From NCBI GenBank assembly GCA_964427535.1, contig CAYRVF010000016.1, positions 1 through 52,934 of the forward strand: a stretch of 52,934 nucleotides of DNA. The letters are read 5' to 3'. This stretch comes from CAYRVF01 sp964427535 (lineage in GTDB: Bacteria > Chloroflexota > Ktedonobacteria > Ktedonobacterales > JADMIN01). The notes under the pieces are model-generated. The model had not been told where the DNA came from and did no database searches. It saw nothing but the letters and a program-made list of their open reading frames with translations. Made by a program: the position numbers and the translations under genes. Shown here in pieces: positions 16,086 through 26,746 of this stretch; the stretch's first letter is position 1, and each line of letters opens with the position of its first letter.

Positions 16086-17091
16086 GTGCGTACTCCCTCC
16101 TGCCCACCGCGACAGCCACGGCCTCGCTCGCGGGCAACGTGCCCGATCCTGGGGCAGTCACACGGGCGAGCTTCATATCTGCGATTGGGATGTAGCTGAG
16201 CTTCTGCGCGAGCTGTTGCACCTGCGGCGTCAGCATGAAATCGAGAAAGGCAGAGGGCACCGGCTGATCGTCGCCAAGGGTGTACATATGCTCGTAGCTC
16301 CAGAACGGATACTTCCCGTTCTCGATGCTCGCCGCGCTCGCTGGCTGCCCGTCAATGCCGATGGCATGCACGCTCGCATCCAACACGGCGAGCGCGAGGT
16401 AGCCAATGGCACCGGGCGTCTTGGCGACGGTATCGCGCACAGTCGTGCTTGAATCGGTCTTCAACAACTGGCCGACCTCGTCACGTCCGCCGAGAACATA
16501 CTTGCGAAACGTCGCACGCGTGCCCGAGGAGGACGGTCGCACCACGGGCGTAATATTCAGGTTGGGTCCACCAACTTGCGCCCAATTAGTGATCTTGCCG
16601 GTGGAAAAGATATCGACGATCTGCGCCTTAGTAAGGCTGGTGATGCCCGTCACCTCCGGGTTGACGATCATGGAGAATGGAACCACACATACGAGGTGGT
16701 CCGTGAGCGTGGGATCAGGATAGATCGCCGGGTCAGCGTAGACATCCGAGTCGCCGATATCGGCCTTATGGGACGTGACAGCATCCAATCCATGAAAGCT
16801 GCCGCCGCCGGTCACGTCAACATGCACGCCTGAGTGCTGTTGAGCGAACAGCTTGGCTGCCTCGGTCGCGAGGGGTTGCAACGCTGTTGAGCCCGTGACA
16901 GAGAACGACCCGTGCAAGGTCGCCGAAGTCGTGGACGATCCGGGCGCACAGGCCGAGACGAGCACGACGCTAACGACCGCAACCACGACCGCCACTGCAG
17001 CCACGTGCTGCCTATACACGCCTGCTATCGCGTGCCGACATCGTCGTCGTATACCCGAGGGCACTGGCACGGGAGTCTGCATCTGCACCAC
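16072..17091 (-). CDS. pstS: PstS-family phosphate-binding lipoprotein
   Basis: A periplasmic-type phosphate-binding protein with a hydrophobic signal segment ending in a lipobox (LVSAC), so it is probably a lipoprotein. It has the PstS blocks SFSVTGSTALQPLATEAAKLF, HKADIGDSDVYADP, VVPFSMIVNPE, LTKAQIVDIFSTGKITNWAQVGG and RPSSSGTRATFRKYVLGG, which bind phosphate through main-chain and Ser/Thr groups. The frame is open to 17160; the GTG at 17091 has GGTGAGG at 8 nt and is preferred, but other starts between 17082 and 17160 cannot be excluded. No pstC, pstA or pstB lies in the window. Its stop overlaps the HAMP gene by 14 nt. A role in phosphate sensing, rather than only uptake, is plausible. 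Confidence 0.88.
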   Translation of the reverse strand: MVQMQTPVPVPSGIRRRCRHAIAGVYRQHVAAVAVVVAVVSVVLVSACAPGSSTTSATLHGSFSVTGSTALQPLATEAAKLFAQQHSGVHVDVTGGGSFHGLDAVTSHKADIGDSDVYADPAIYPDPTLTDHLVCVVPFSMIVNPEVTGITSLTKAQIVDIFSTGKITNWAQVGGPNLNITPVVRPSSSGTRATFRKYVLGGRDEVGQLLKTDSSTTVRDTVAKTPGAIGYLALAVLDASVHAIGIDGQPASAASIENGKYPFWSYEHMYTLGDDQPVPSAFLDFMLTPQVQQLAQKLSYIPIADMKLARVTAPGSGTLPASEAVAVAVGRREYAHELQ

Positions 17092-17197
17092 AACCGCATC
17101 CTCACCTTGTCTCCGTGCCGCGTGTGAGTTCACATGAAGGCGACAGGGACGAATTGGCAAACACCGAAGTGAGCATGCGCCCCGGACATCAAGGTTC

Positions 17198-17214
17198 GGT
17201 AAAAATAGTGTTAA
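17198..17214 (-). promoter_or_regulatory. Possible Pho-box-like repeat upstream of pstS
   Basis: On the minus strand, TTAACA (17214-17209) and TTTACC (17203-17198) are two hexamers with an 11-bp period, in an A+T-rich patch that lies 107 nt upstream of the pstS start. This resembles the direct-repeat layout of PhoP-type Pho boxes. The match is short and could be chance. Confidence 0.25.
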
Positions 17215-17300
17215 TGTCTGATGAAGGACCGTTCGCGGGCGCGGAGGCAGGGAGCGACCACGCGGCGTGATTGCTATGAGTTGTTCCGCGCAAAGTCGCG

Positions 17301-18629
17301 CTACGTCGCCATCGCCAGGGGATCGCGCCAGAAGAACACGCGCAGGAGCGATGCGGCCATGGCGATACAGACGGCGCTCAACACGAAGCCCGCTGAGAGG
17401 CCTACATGGACCTGCAGCCAGCCCGTAATCGTCGGTCCGATCGTGTAGCCGACGCTCCAGGTCACGCTGTAGAAGCCGCTGAGGGTCGCGCGATGCCGGG
17501 TCGAGACGCGCTCCATCGCGAACGCCGCATACGTCGGCTCGAAGAACCCACGAAAGATGTTGCGCGCAAACTCGCCCAGCGCCGCGAGCTGGAAGAACGG
17601 CGCGAAGCCGATCAGCAGCACCGTCGGTGCGCTCAGGTACTGCATCCGCGTGGCGGTGCGCAACTTCCCCCAGCGGCGCACCAGGCGCGGGGCGCTCAAC
17701 GCGGTGGCGCCGCCACAGATGCCCGCAACGGTATAGAGCAGACCCAGTGTTCCGGGCTGCAGGTTATAGCGCAGCCGGAAGAAAATCTGCAGCAGCCCGA
17801 CCGTCGCGCCCTCGCCAGTAGTAAAGAGCGCATCCGGCAGCAACAGCTTGATGAACAGCAGAGTCAGCGCCATGCGGCCAACAGGCTCGAGCGCCTGAAT
17901 GACGGGGACGGCCGTCGCGGCGGGCGTCTCGGCTATGTCACCCGTGGGTGCCACCGGAGTGTGGGCCTCCGCCAGCACGTCCTTCCGGCTCCGCTCGCGC
18001 AGGAAAATCAGCGGCAGCGCGGGAATAAAGACGATGATCGCAGCCGCCAGCACGCCCCAGCGCAGCGGCACCATGCTCGTCGCGGAGACATGCAACTGCG
18101 CGGCGACAATTTCTGGCACGGCACCACCGAGCAGCGCGCCCAGCGAGCCCACGCCAAGCAACAGAAAGCTGTTGAGCGCGAGTACTCCAACGCGCTGTTC
18201 TTCGGTGCTATTCTCCGTCAGCAGCGGCAGATTCGTGACCCAGTAGGCTGAGGAGAACACTCCATTGAGCAGGCTGGCCACGATCAGCAGCGCGGGACTT
18301 GTGCTCAACGCGATAGCGGCCAGCGCGAACGGATTCAGCAGGCCACTCATTACAAGCAGCGGCTTCCGCCCTATGCGGTCGGCAATCAGACCTACTGGCA
18401 CGGCCGCGGCGAGAGAGCCAATAGCGGGCATCGCGGCGATCAGTCCGATAAAGTCGCTCTGATAGCCCAGGCTGAAGACATAGAGATTGATCGACAGTGC
18501 GCCAATGCTGAGCTGGAATCCCTTGCCGAGCGTGAACAGCAGCAACAGATAGACATTGCGGTCATACTGAAAGAACGCCCGCGGCCACCGCGCCGTCCAA
18601 ACGCGCCGCATCCGCGAGACGCGAGCCAT
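17301..18629 (-). CDS. MFS transporter (12-helix)
   Basis: A 442-residue major facilitator. The motif A loop GLIADRIGRKPLLV follows helix 2, twelve hydrophobic stretches are visible, and a polar central loop lies between helices 6 and 7 (FLRERSRKDVLAEAHT onwards). The ATG at 18629 (MARVSRMRRV) has GGAGGTG about 7 nt upstream; the rest of the upstream frame is excluded. Its upstream region contains repeated GTACGAT sequences, which suggest local regulation. It is not obviously co-transcribed with pstS (209 nt gap). The specificity is unknown. Confidence 0.85.
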   Translation of the reverse strand: MARVSRMRRVWTARWPRAFFQYDRNVYLLLLFTLGKGFQLSIGALSINLYVFSLGYQSDFIGLIAAMPAIGSLAAAVPVGLIADRIGRKPLLVMSGLLNPFALAAIALSTSPALLIVASLLNGVFSSAYWVTNLPLLTENSTEEQRVGVLALNSFLLLGVGSLGALLGGAVPEIVAAQLHVSATSMVPLRWGVLAAAIIVFIPALPLIFLRERSRKDVLAEAHTPVAPTGDIAETPAATAVPVIQALEPVGRMALTLLFIKLLLPDALFTTGEGATVGLLQIFFRLRYNLQPGTLGLLYTVAGICGGATALSAPRLVRRWGKLRTATRMQYLSAPTVLLIGFAPFFQLAALGEFARNIFRGFFEPTYAAFAMERVSTRHRATLSGFYSVTWSVGYTIGPTITGWLQVHVGLSAGFVLSAVCIAMAASLLRVFFWRDPLAMAT

Positions 18630-18693
18630 AGCGGGCACCTCCACAACGCATCGCCCTTGAGCGCACCTTCCCGGCGAAGGAGCACGCCGGCCC

Positions 18694-18735
18694 ATTGTAC
18701 GATACAGAGCATACATACACCCAATCGTGTACGAT
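18694..18735. promoter_or_regulatory. Paired GTACGAT boxes upstream of the MFS gene
   Basis: ATTGTACGAT (18694-18703) and the dyad ATCGT-GT-ACGAT (18724-18735) share GTACGAT and are spaced about three helical turns apart. They precede the MFS start by 65-106 nt in an A+T-rich patch, as expected for a repressor site. Confidence 0.3.
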
Positions 18736-18793
18736 GAGCACCATACAATAACCATAACGGAGCGCGCGCCCGCCAGGCATCGTCCGTAAGGAC

Positions 18794-18916
18794 AGGCTCC
18801 CTCCCCCGGCAGCCGCCGAGAGCGAGAGAATGGACGCGTGCGCACTACGCGTGCCTCGCGAACTCTGGCTCCCCTCTCTCACCGTCAGGTCGGGGAGGGG
18901 TCGGGGGAGGGGGCCT
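18794..18916. repeat. Long-range GC-rich inverted repeat
   Basis: The arms at 18794-18808 and 18902-18916 are complementary over 15 bp with a single G-U-compatible mismatch. The element spans the gap between the MFS start region and the end of the kinase gene. It fits the GC-rich hairpin class seen downstream of other genes here, and lies just after the kinase stop. Confidence 0.45.
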
Positions 18917-18925
18917 GGGGTCGCG

Positions 18926-20473
18926 TTAGCGCACGAAGAAGCCCATCTCCCTGAGGGGAGTCGATGGAGGAGACGGCTCGACGCCCGTCGGAGCCGCGGG
19001 CAGCGTGAATGTGAAGGTGGAACCCTCACCGGGAACACCGCTACTCTCAACCCAGATGCGGCCGCCCATCGCCTCGACTTGCAGCCGGCACATATACAGT
19101 CCCACACCAGTGCCGCGTACCGGTCCCGCGATATCGCGCGGCAGGCGAACGAAGCGGTTGAACAGCTTGGACGCGTCACGTGGCGGAATGCCGTTCCCGT
19201 AATCGCGCACACTCACCTGAATCATGGCGCCTGCTGGCTCCTGTGCCTGCCGCTGCCCAAACCCGCTGGTCTCTGGTGAGTCGCTGGCGAGGAGCGCGCC
19301 GAAAATCTCCAGTGGAGAGCCAGGCATCGAATACTTAAGGGCGTTGGAAATAAGATTGGTGAGCACCTGTCGGAGACGTAACTCGTCGGCGAGCGCCACC
19401 AGTGATGGCTCGATCGACACGCGCACATCTCGCGCGGTCTGGGCAAAGCCACCCACACCCGGCTCACCAATCTCACGCGGGTCATACGTTTCGAGCACGG
19501 TGGTGACGAGTGTCGCGATGCGCACGGGCGAGCGATCCAGCTCGATGGGACCGCGCTCCATCCGGCTGGTATCCAGCACGCTCGTGAGCAACTGGAGCAC
19601 GCCGTCACCCGAGCGCAGCGCCCGCCCAAGGAGCTGGTCGCGCTGTTCCGGTGTGGCCCGCTCGCCGAGCGACCGCAGCAGCTCGATGTTCCCGTAGAGC
19701 GCCATGATCGGCGTCCGCAGCTCGTGGTTGGCGTCGACGATGAACTGGTCTTTCAACGCGGTCAGCTCACGCTCGCGATCCAGCGCACGCGCTGTGGTGC
19801 GCGCGTCGGCGAGCGCGCTGCTGGCCGAGATCCAGGTGAGCGCCGCCGTCAGCGTTAGCAGCGCACAGAGGAATCCGGCGATAAGAAACCGCACGCTCTC
19901 GCCCGCCGAGGTTGTGGTGCGTAGCGAGGGCGCGAGGGGCATGACATGCACCGTCACGACGACTAGGGCGATGCACGCGCCCAGCATCGGCGCAAGCGCG
20001 GCCCGAGGCAGCACCAGCCCAGCCAAGATGATGAAAAGGGTGAGCATCGAGAGCATCAACACGACCCGCTCGTCCAGCCCATCCGGGTTGTCAAGCACAT
20101 TGTTCACGGTCAGCACCATCGCTCCGGTGACATACATCGCACCTGCGAGAATGGTGCGGCGCCGGTGATTCACCAGCAACGTGAGCAGTCCCAGAGCGAT
20201 AGTGAGGTCCAGCGTGAGCAGCACCGTACTCGGCGCGTGCCCGAAATATGCCCACGGAAGGGCGACGACAAGCTGTAGGGCCGTGAGAGTGAACACGAGC
20301 AGTCGCAGCAACGCATGCTTCCGCTCGCGCTCGTTCTCCTCAAATGACGTGTGTACTATCGCGTCGGGGTCTGTCGCGAACGGCGTGCTAAAGATCGACC
20401 GCACGTAGCTCAGCGTCGCTCGAATCGAGCGCCACACGCGAGCATTACCCGATCGATTCACAGCCACCGCCAC
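18926..20473 (-). CDS. Sensor histidine kinase
   Basis: A 515-residue membrane kinase. Residues about 55-215 hold roughly six hydrophobic helices with no large extracytoplasmic domain, so sensing is probably in or near the membrane. The HisKA domain has VDANHELRTPI with phosphorylated His250. The ATPase domain has the N box LTNLISNALKYS (about 371-382), the G1 box DYGNGI (424) and the G2 box RGTGVGLYM (about 453-461). All key residues are present. The GTG at 20473 is one of three closely spaced GTG codons, so the exact start is uncertain by a few residues. It is the third gene of a minus-strand signalling unit, 62 nt after the degenerate receiver. Confidence 0.9.
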   Translation of the reverse strand: MAVAVNRSGNARVWRSIRATLSYVRSIFSTPFATDPDAIVHTSFEENERERKHALLRLLVFTLTALQLVVALPWAYFGHAPSTVLLTLDLTIALGLLTLLVNHRRRTILAGAMYVTGAMVLTVNNVLDNPDGLDERVVLMLSMLTLFIILAGLVLPRAALAPMLGACIALVVVTVHVMPLAPSLRTTTSAGESVRFLIAGFLCALLTLTAALTWISASSALADARTTARALDRERELTALKDQFIVDANHELRTPIMALYGNIELLRSLGERATPEQRDQLLGRALRSGDGVLQLLTSVLDTSRMERGPIELDRSPVRIATLVTTVLETYDPREIGEPGVGGFAQTARDVRVSIEPSLVALADELRLRQVLTNLISNALKYSMPGSPLEIFGALLASDSPETSGFGQRQAQEPAGAMIQVSVRDYGNGIPPRDASKLFNRFVRLPRDIAGPVRGTGVGLYMCRLQVEAMGGRIWVESSGVPGEGSTFTFTLPAAPTGVEPSPPSTPLREMGFFVR

Positions 20474-20535
20474 CGCCCCCTATCCGCCGCCCACCAGCAG
20501 ATCACACGCCACCCGCCCATATCACCGCCCGGTCG

Positions 20536-20994
20536 TCAGGAATGAAGGACGCGGCGAAAGCGCAACACCATCTGCACGTGCCGCACGAACACTCCCGGCT
20601 CGACTGGCTTAATCAGTACATCGTCGGCCCCCGCCTGCAGGGCAGCGATTTTCCCTTGGATGGTATTGCGCCAGGTCACAACCATAAGCAGCACGTGTCG
20701 GGTCTGGGGATGTGCATGGACGGCTTCGACGAATCGGGTGCCATCCATGTCGGGCAACTCCAGCTCAGTGACGATCAGATCGGGCGTATGCTCGCGGAGC
20801 AGCCCGGCAGCCTCGCGCGCGCTCGACACGACCGTGACGACACAGGCGCGGCCCAGCGCGGCGGCAAGCGTCGCGGTCGTCTGGGCATCTGGGTCCACGA
20901 AGAGGACACTCAGCGCCGCTGGCTGCTCGTGATGTATACGCGCAAGACCGGTATCCGCCATCGGTGTCTGTGCAGAGTCTGGGAAGTGGTCCAT
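20536..20994 (-). CDS. Degenerate receiver protein (phospho-acceptor Asp replaced by Glu)
   Basis: A 152-residue receiver-fold protein. Aligned with CheY-type receivers it reads LFVDPDAQT, DLIVTELELPDMDG, MVVTWRN and LIKPVE. The acidic pair is Asp34-Pro35 instead of Asp-Asp, the phospho-acceptor position is Glu77 rather than Asp, while Thr107 and Lys129 are kept. It therefore cannot be phosphorylated in the usual way and may be locked in an active-like state or bind a partner constitutively. No DNA-binding domain follows. The ATG at 20994 has GAAGAGGG upstream and lies 7 nt after the stop of the canonical receiver, so the two are co-translated. An upstream start at 21048 would overlap that gene and is less likely. 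Confidence 0.85.
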   Translation of the reverse strand: MDHFPDSAQTPMADTGLARIHHEQPAALSVLFVDPDAQTTATLAAALGRACVVTVVSSAREAAGLLREHTPDLIVTELELPDMDGTRFVEAVHAHPQTRHVLLMVVTWRNTIQGKIAALQAGADDVLIKPVEPGVFVRHVQMVLRFRRVLHS

Positions 20995-21001
20995 GCCCTC
21001 T

Positions 21002-21448
21002 TCACCTCTCAACCTCGTCGAGCAGCAGAGAAGACTGACGCGTCGCACGCTGCTCGGCGGTCAGGTCGAGCGCGCGGTCAACCGCGGCGAGCAGCTCGGT
21101 GATCTTGACTGGCTTGAACAGGTAGGTGTCAGCACCAGAGAGCATACCGGCGAGAGCGTCACGGTCCCGCGCCAGCGCGCTCAGGAGGATGATCGGCGTG
21201 TGTGCCGTCTCGGGATCGCCGCGCAGCGCCCGCACCAACTGATAGCCGTTCAGGCCGGGCATGCGCACATCCACAACCATACAATCCGGCCGCACTTCGT
21301 AGAAGCGCTCAAGGCCCCGCGCGCCATCAGAGGCGACCTCAACGTCGTGCCCTCCAAGCAGTGAGAGTCCGTCGCGAAGAAGCTCGAGCAGCGTGGGCTC
21401 GTCATCGATCACCAAAATGCGTCGCCGCTGAGGGGGATTCTGTTCCAT
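21002..21448 (-). CDS. Single-domain response regulator (canonical receiver)
   Basis: A 148-residue receiver: RRRILVIDDEPTLLELL (Asp15, Asp16), phospho-acceptor Asp60 in CMVVDVRMPGLNG, the conserved Ser/Thr after PIILLSA, and Lys in YLFKPVK. It has no C-terminal output domain, so it should signal through protein contacts. It is the first gene of the unit with the degenerate receiver (7 nt gap) and the histidine kinase. The ATG at 21448 has a weak purine-rich sequence upstream. Function is inferred from the family; the target is unknown. Confidence 0.92.
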   Translation of the reverse strand: MEQNPPQRRRILVIDDEPTLLELLRDGLSLLGGHDVEVASDGARGLERFYEVRPDCMVVDVRMPGLNGYQLVRALRGDPETAHTPIILLSALARDRDALAGMLSGADTYLFKPVKITELLAAVDRALDLTAEQRATRQSSLLLDEVER

Positions 21449-21834
21449 CGTGTCCAGGCTCCGTCTTTCGCGTAGAAGACGGGCGCGCCAAACTTCTAGC
21501 GCCGCCAGCGCGTTCTCCCACGCGTTCTATTCCGCCCGGTTGCTGCACCAATATTGACCGATGGGTAAGCAACCCAACTGTACCATAGGATGCGAGCGTC
21601 GGGAACCAACCTTAGAAAACTCTCATAATCCGCGCGTCATGGAGTGTCAGGGCGTTTCATCTCCTGTCGCGGAGCCTCCCAGACTCGGCGGAGAGACGGC
21701 GAGAAGTGGTATACTAGATGATAGTGTGCCTGGCGGCTGTCGTCTGTGAGCCGTCTCACTTCTCCGCCGCGCAATTCAGACTCTGTTGGACACTGATTGA
21801 CCGACTATTGAGCTCTCAAGGATTTCAAGATCGC
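21449..21834. other. Divergent intergenic region between response-regulator operon and typA
   Basis: About 386 bp with no gene. It contains the typA extended -10 sequence described separately, and A+T-rich stretches around 21540-21590 that could carry the response-regulator promoter, although I see no clear -35/-10 pair there. Confidence 0.6.
21707..21715 (+). promoter_or_regulatory. Candidate extended -10 promoter of typA
   Basis: TGGTATACT provides TGn plus TATACT (21710-21715). No good -35 box lies 17 nt upstream. Transcription would start near 21722, leaving about 113 nt of leader. Confidence 0.35.
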
Positions 21835-23703
<1,869 letters not shown>

Positions 23704-23873
23704 TCAGTGCTCGCCGCCGCGCCATCTGACCTGAGGGCGCGCGGTGATGTCCCACGACAAGCACATACCCCAGACGTCCATCGTCAGCATTTGCGTCTCC
23801 ACGACCCCTTTCGCGCACGCGGAGGGGGTCTACGACTCTTCAGAAGAGCAGACAGAGTGAGGCATACACTGGT

Positions 23874-24812
23874 ATGAACAGCGGCATCATCCTGGGCCTC
23901 ACGGCAGCCCTGTGCTGGGGCACGGCGGACTTCCTGGCGCGCGGAGCCGCACGTGCGGTGGGCACCTTCGTGGCGCTACTCTACTTGCAGGTCGTCGCGG
24001 TGGTCGGCCTGCTGGCGCTTGGCCTGCCGCTGGGTCTGCTTTCGATGCCGCACGCCTCGCCGGGTATCGTCCTCGTTGCCGCAGTGACGAATCTCGCGAT
24101 ACTCGGCGGAGCGGCGCTGCTGTATCGGGCATTCGCCATCGGTACGCTCGCGCTTACCTCGCCCATCGCCGCCAGCTTCGGCGCCATCACAGCGCTTCTG
24201 GCTATCCTCACTGGCGAGCGGCCAAACGCTCCGCAGCTCGTCGGCATCGTGCTGACGCTCGGGGGCGTTATCCTGGCGAGCGCCGTCTCGAGCACACCTG
24301 AGCCCGTTGCTTCGTCCGACTACCTGGACGCAAAGACGCGCCAGCGGAGGCTTGCGCCGGGCCTCGTGGAAGCGCTCGGCGCGATGGTCGTCTTCGGCGT
24401 CGCGTATTGGGCGCTGCATTTCTCCGTCGCCAGGCTCGGTGGCATCCCGACGGTCTTCATCGGCAAGGTCAGCGACATGGTGGTGCTGTGGGCCCTTGCC
24501 CTCGCCGTCACCGTGCTTACGCTCCGGCGACGAGCGTGCCCCGACACGGGCCTCGCGCGCTGGGCGCTGCGCCGCCCGCCCAACGGATTCTGGGCATTCC
24601 TGGTGCCGATGGCCATCCTCGACACCGGCGCTAACGTCGCCTATAACGTGGGCATTTCCGGTTCACTGGTCTCTGTCGTCTCGGTGCTCTCGTCCCTCTT
24701 CAGCGCCGTCACGGTGGTGCTGGCGTGGATCTTCCTCGGCGAGCGGCTCGCCCGCTGGCAGTGGGTAGGCGTCGGCAGCATCTTTGTCGGCATCGCCCTC
24801 GTCAGCATGTGA
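23874..24812 (+). CDS. EamA/DMT-family transporter
   Basis: A 312-residue membrane protein with about ten helices arranged as two EamA repeats (residues about 3-135 and 160-312). The repeats begin IILGLTAALCWGTADFLARG and VEALGAMVVFGVAYWALHFS, with LGERLARWQWVGVGSIFVGIALV near the end. Members of the drug/metabolite transporter family export amino acids, purines or other small metabolites. The start ATG is at 23874; a Shine-Dalgarno-like sequence (cagagtgagg) is about 8 nt upstream. It lies alone between typA and the convergent MFS gene, whose stop is 42 nt away. The substrate is unknown. Confidence 0.85.
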   Translation: MNSGIILGLTAALCWGTADFLARGAARAVGTFVALLYLQVVAVVGLLALGLPLGLLSMPHASPGIVLVAAVTNLAILGGAALLYRAFAIGTLALTSPIAASFGAITALLAILTGERPNAPQLVGIVLTLGGVILASAVSSTPEPVASSDYLDAKTRQRRLAPGLVEALGAMVVFGVAYWALHFSVARLGGIPTVFIGKVSDMVVLWALALAVTVLTLRRRACPDTGLARWALRRPPNGFWAFLVPMAILDTGANVAYNVGISGSLVSVVSVLSSLFSAVTVVLAWIFLGERLARWQWVGVGSIFVGIALVSM

Positions 24813-24854
24813 TGGCGGGCGGAAATGGGCTTCGCCTCCGAGGCGCACAACTGA

Positions 24855-26504
24855 CTACGATGCGCCCGTCGGTTGCCGCTCATTGCGCTTTCTGCGGCCG
24901 TCATCGCTCAGCCCTGCGCGGTCGGAGTCGTCTGGGGTGGCCGCCTGACTCTGCGGGGTGCGCGGGGCAACTTCACCGCCGCCAGGGTGCAGGGCAGTCT
25001 CGGTGGCGGCGCGAAGGGTCTCCACGGGCGAAGGGTGCCTCCTCCCGAACACGGGCGGCGACTCCAGCGCGGGCTGGTTCCGTTCGAGATAGGCCCTGAG
25101 ATCGGGCGCCTGAATGCGTGCGCCTCCGAGCACGAAGACGAGCGTGATCAGCGCCATCGCGACCGCGATTATGATGAGCACTACCCAGAAGACAACATGC
25201 GCCCCCAGCGTCAGGTTGGACGGCGTCGTGCCATAGATCGTAGTGAAATACTCAAATGCGGGCACGAACGCGTAGGCGCCCGCCAGCCGCAACAGCTCGA
25301 CCAGCGCGAATGCCCGTCCGATGATCTGGGGGTTGACGCTCAGGCCCGCCATAAAAAGGCCCGGTGAGACGGTCAATCCAGCGCCCAACCCCATCAATCC
25401 TGTAGCACAGTAGTACATGCCAAGCGTGTCAGTCGCGGGTGTCGTCGTCAGAAGAAACGCCGCCACGAGCAGCGAGACAAGCCCCAGCGGGGGCAGCAGC
25501 AGCAAATACCGCGAGCTGAAGAAATAGCCGAAGAGTATCGACCCGAGAATAGCCGCCACCAGGCCAGGGACAAACACCAGCCCCGTCTCCAGTGGCGACA
25601 GATGGTGACCCTGGAGCAGCTCCACCAGGATCACATTGGTCAGCGCAGTGAACGCCAGTCCGCCGACGATCCCCGCAAGAATGCCCATCACGGGATAGGT
25701 GGTGGCGATTGGCCTCACGGGCATCAGCGCGTTTTCATTCCGATACTGGTAGACGATCAGCACGACGATGCTCAGCAATCCAATTGCCGTAGGGACCCAC
25801 GCGACGGGCGAGCGCCATCCACCGTGCTGAATCGCACCGACACCATAAAAAGTAAGCCCAGCCGCGAGCACGGACAGCACGACCGCGGGAACATCGAGCG
25901 GAAATTTGGGATTGTAGCCGGGATCGCGCTGCACCACGAGATACGCCAGCACGAAAGCTCCGAGACCGAATAGCGCGGCGCCGCCAAACAGCCAGCGCCA
26001 GGTATCCGTCTGCGCCACGTAGCCGCCAATAATCGGTCCGGCGACCGCCGCGCCAAAGAAGCCGATGCCGACGAACGTCGCCGTGGTCCGCAGCCGCTCG
26101 ACCGGGAAGTTCCGGATGAGTGGCGGCAACGCCGAGACCAGCAGCATGCCAGTCGCGATGCCCTGCAAGATGCGCCCAGCGACGACGAAGGCGGGAGTCG
26201 GCGCGACCAGACCCAATACCGATCCAATGATGAACATCGCCAGATAGATCATGTTGAGCTTGTAGGTCGGGTAGTGCAGCGCCAGATACGACGCGACCAC
26301 CGCTCCCAACGCCCACCCGGCGTTGCTGAAGGTTTCTCCTAATCCGAGCACTTGCGGAGTCGTATGGAGATCGCGCACGACCGCGAATCGTGCCAGCGAC
26401 ATCGCGGTGCTCAGCACCAGGTCTGGCACGAGCGCCAGCAGCACGAATGTAACGGTAAACCAATATCGTCCTTGAAGAGGCGCTTTCGGCTGATCTGCTG
26501 CCAT
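24855..26504 (-). CDS. DHA2-type MFS efflux transporter (14-helix)
   Basis: A 549-residue major facilitator of the EmrB/QacA size class with about 14 hydrophobic helices. RILQGIATGMLLVSALPPLIRN in the first half resembles motif C-adjacent sequences, and the chain ends in a 90-residue soluble, Pro/Arg-rich tail (GRRHPSPVETLRAATE onwards). The ATG at 26504 (MAADQPKAPLQG) has a weak GGGAAGCGGG upstream; the frame runs to 26786 but that part is basic and unsupported. Typical DHA2 carriers export drugs or toxic metabolites by proton antiport. It diverges from the ThDP enzyme gene. The substrate is unknown. Confidence 0.82.
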   Translation of the reverse strand: MAADQPKAPLQGRYWFTVTFVLLALVPDLVLSTAMSLARFAVVRDLHTTPQVLGLGETFSNAGWALGAVVASYLALHYPTYKLNMIYLAMFIIGSVLGLVAPTPAFVVAGRILQGIATGMLLVSALPPLIRNFPVERLRTTATFVGIGFFGAAVAGPIIGGYVAQTDTWRWLFGGAALFGLGAFVLAYLVVQRDPGYNPKFPLDVPAVVLSVLAAGLTFYGVGAIQHGGWRSPVAWVPTAIGLLSIVVLIVYQYRNENALMPVRPIATTYPVMGILAGIVGGLAFTALTNVILVELLQGHHLSPLETGLVFVPGLVAAILGSILFGYFFSSRYLLLLPPLGLVSLLVAAFLLTTTPATDTLGMYYCATGLMGLGAGLTVSPGLFMAGLSVNPQIIGRAFALVELLRLAGAYAFVPAFEYFTTIYGTTPSNLTLGAHVVFWVVLIIIAVAMALITLVFVLGGARIQAPDLRAYLERNQPALESPPVFGRRHPSPVETLRAATETALHPGGGEVAPRTPQSQAATPDDSDRAGLSDDGRRKRNERQPTGAS

Positions 26505-26746
26505 GCGAGTCCCGCTTCCCGAGTCAGTAGGAGTTATGCGCCGCCGCGCCAGAGGGGAACGCTCCGCGGAATGCGACAGTGGAAACGACACGGCACGTTG
26601 CATACCACCTCTGTTCATGCTCGACGCGCACGAGAGCCGGGCGCGGAGGTCACTCACGGACGCGCTGGTTGCTCGTGATAGACTGGCTGCAAAGAGAGCA
26701 ATGACGTGCGCCTTCCAGGCATACACAGAAGTGAGGCGAGCCGACG

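Noticed and set aside
23803..23830. GACCCCT/AGGGGGTC pairing between typA and the DMT gene
   Set aside because: A bulged, short stem with no T-run, too weak to call a terminator.
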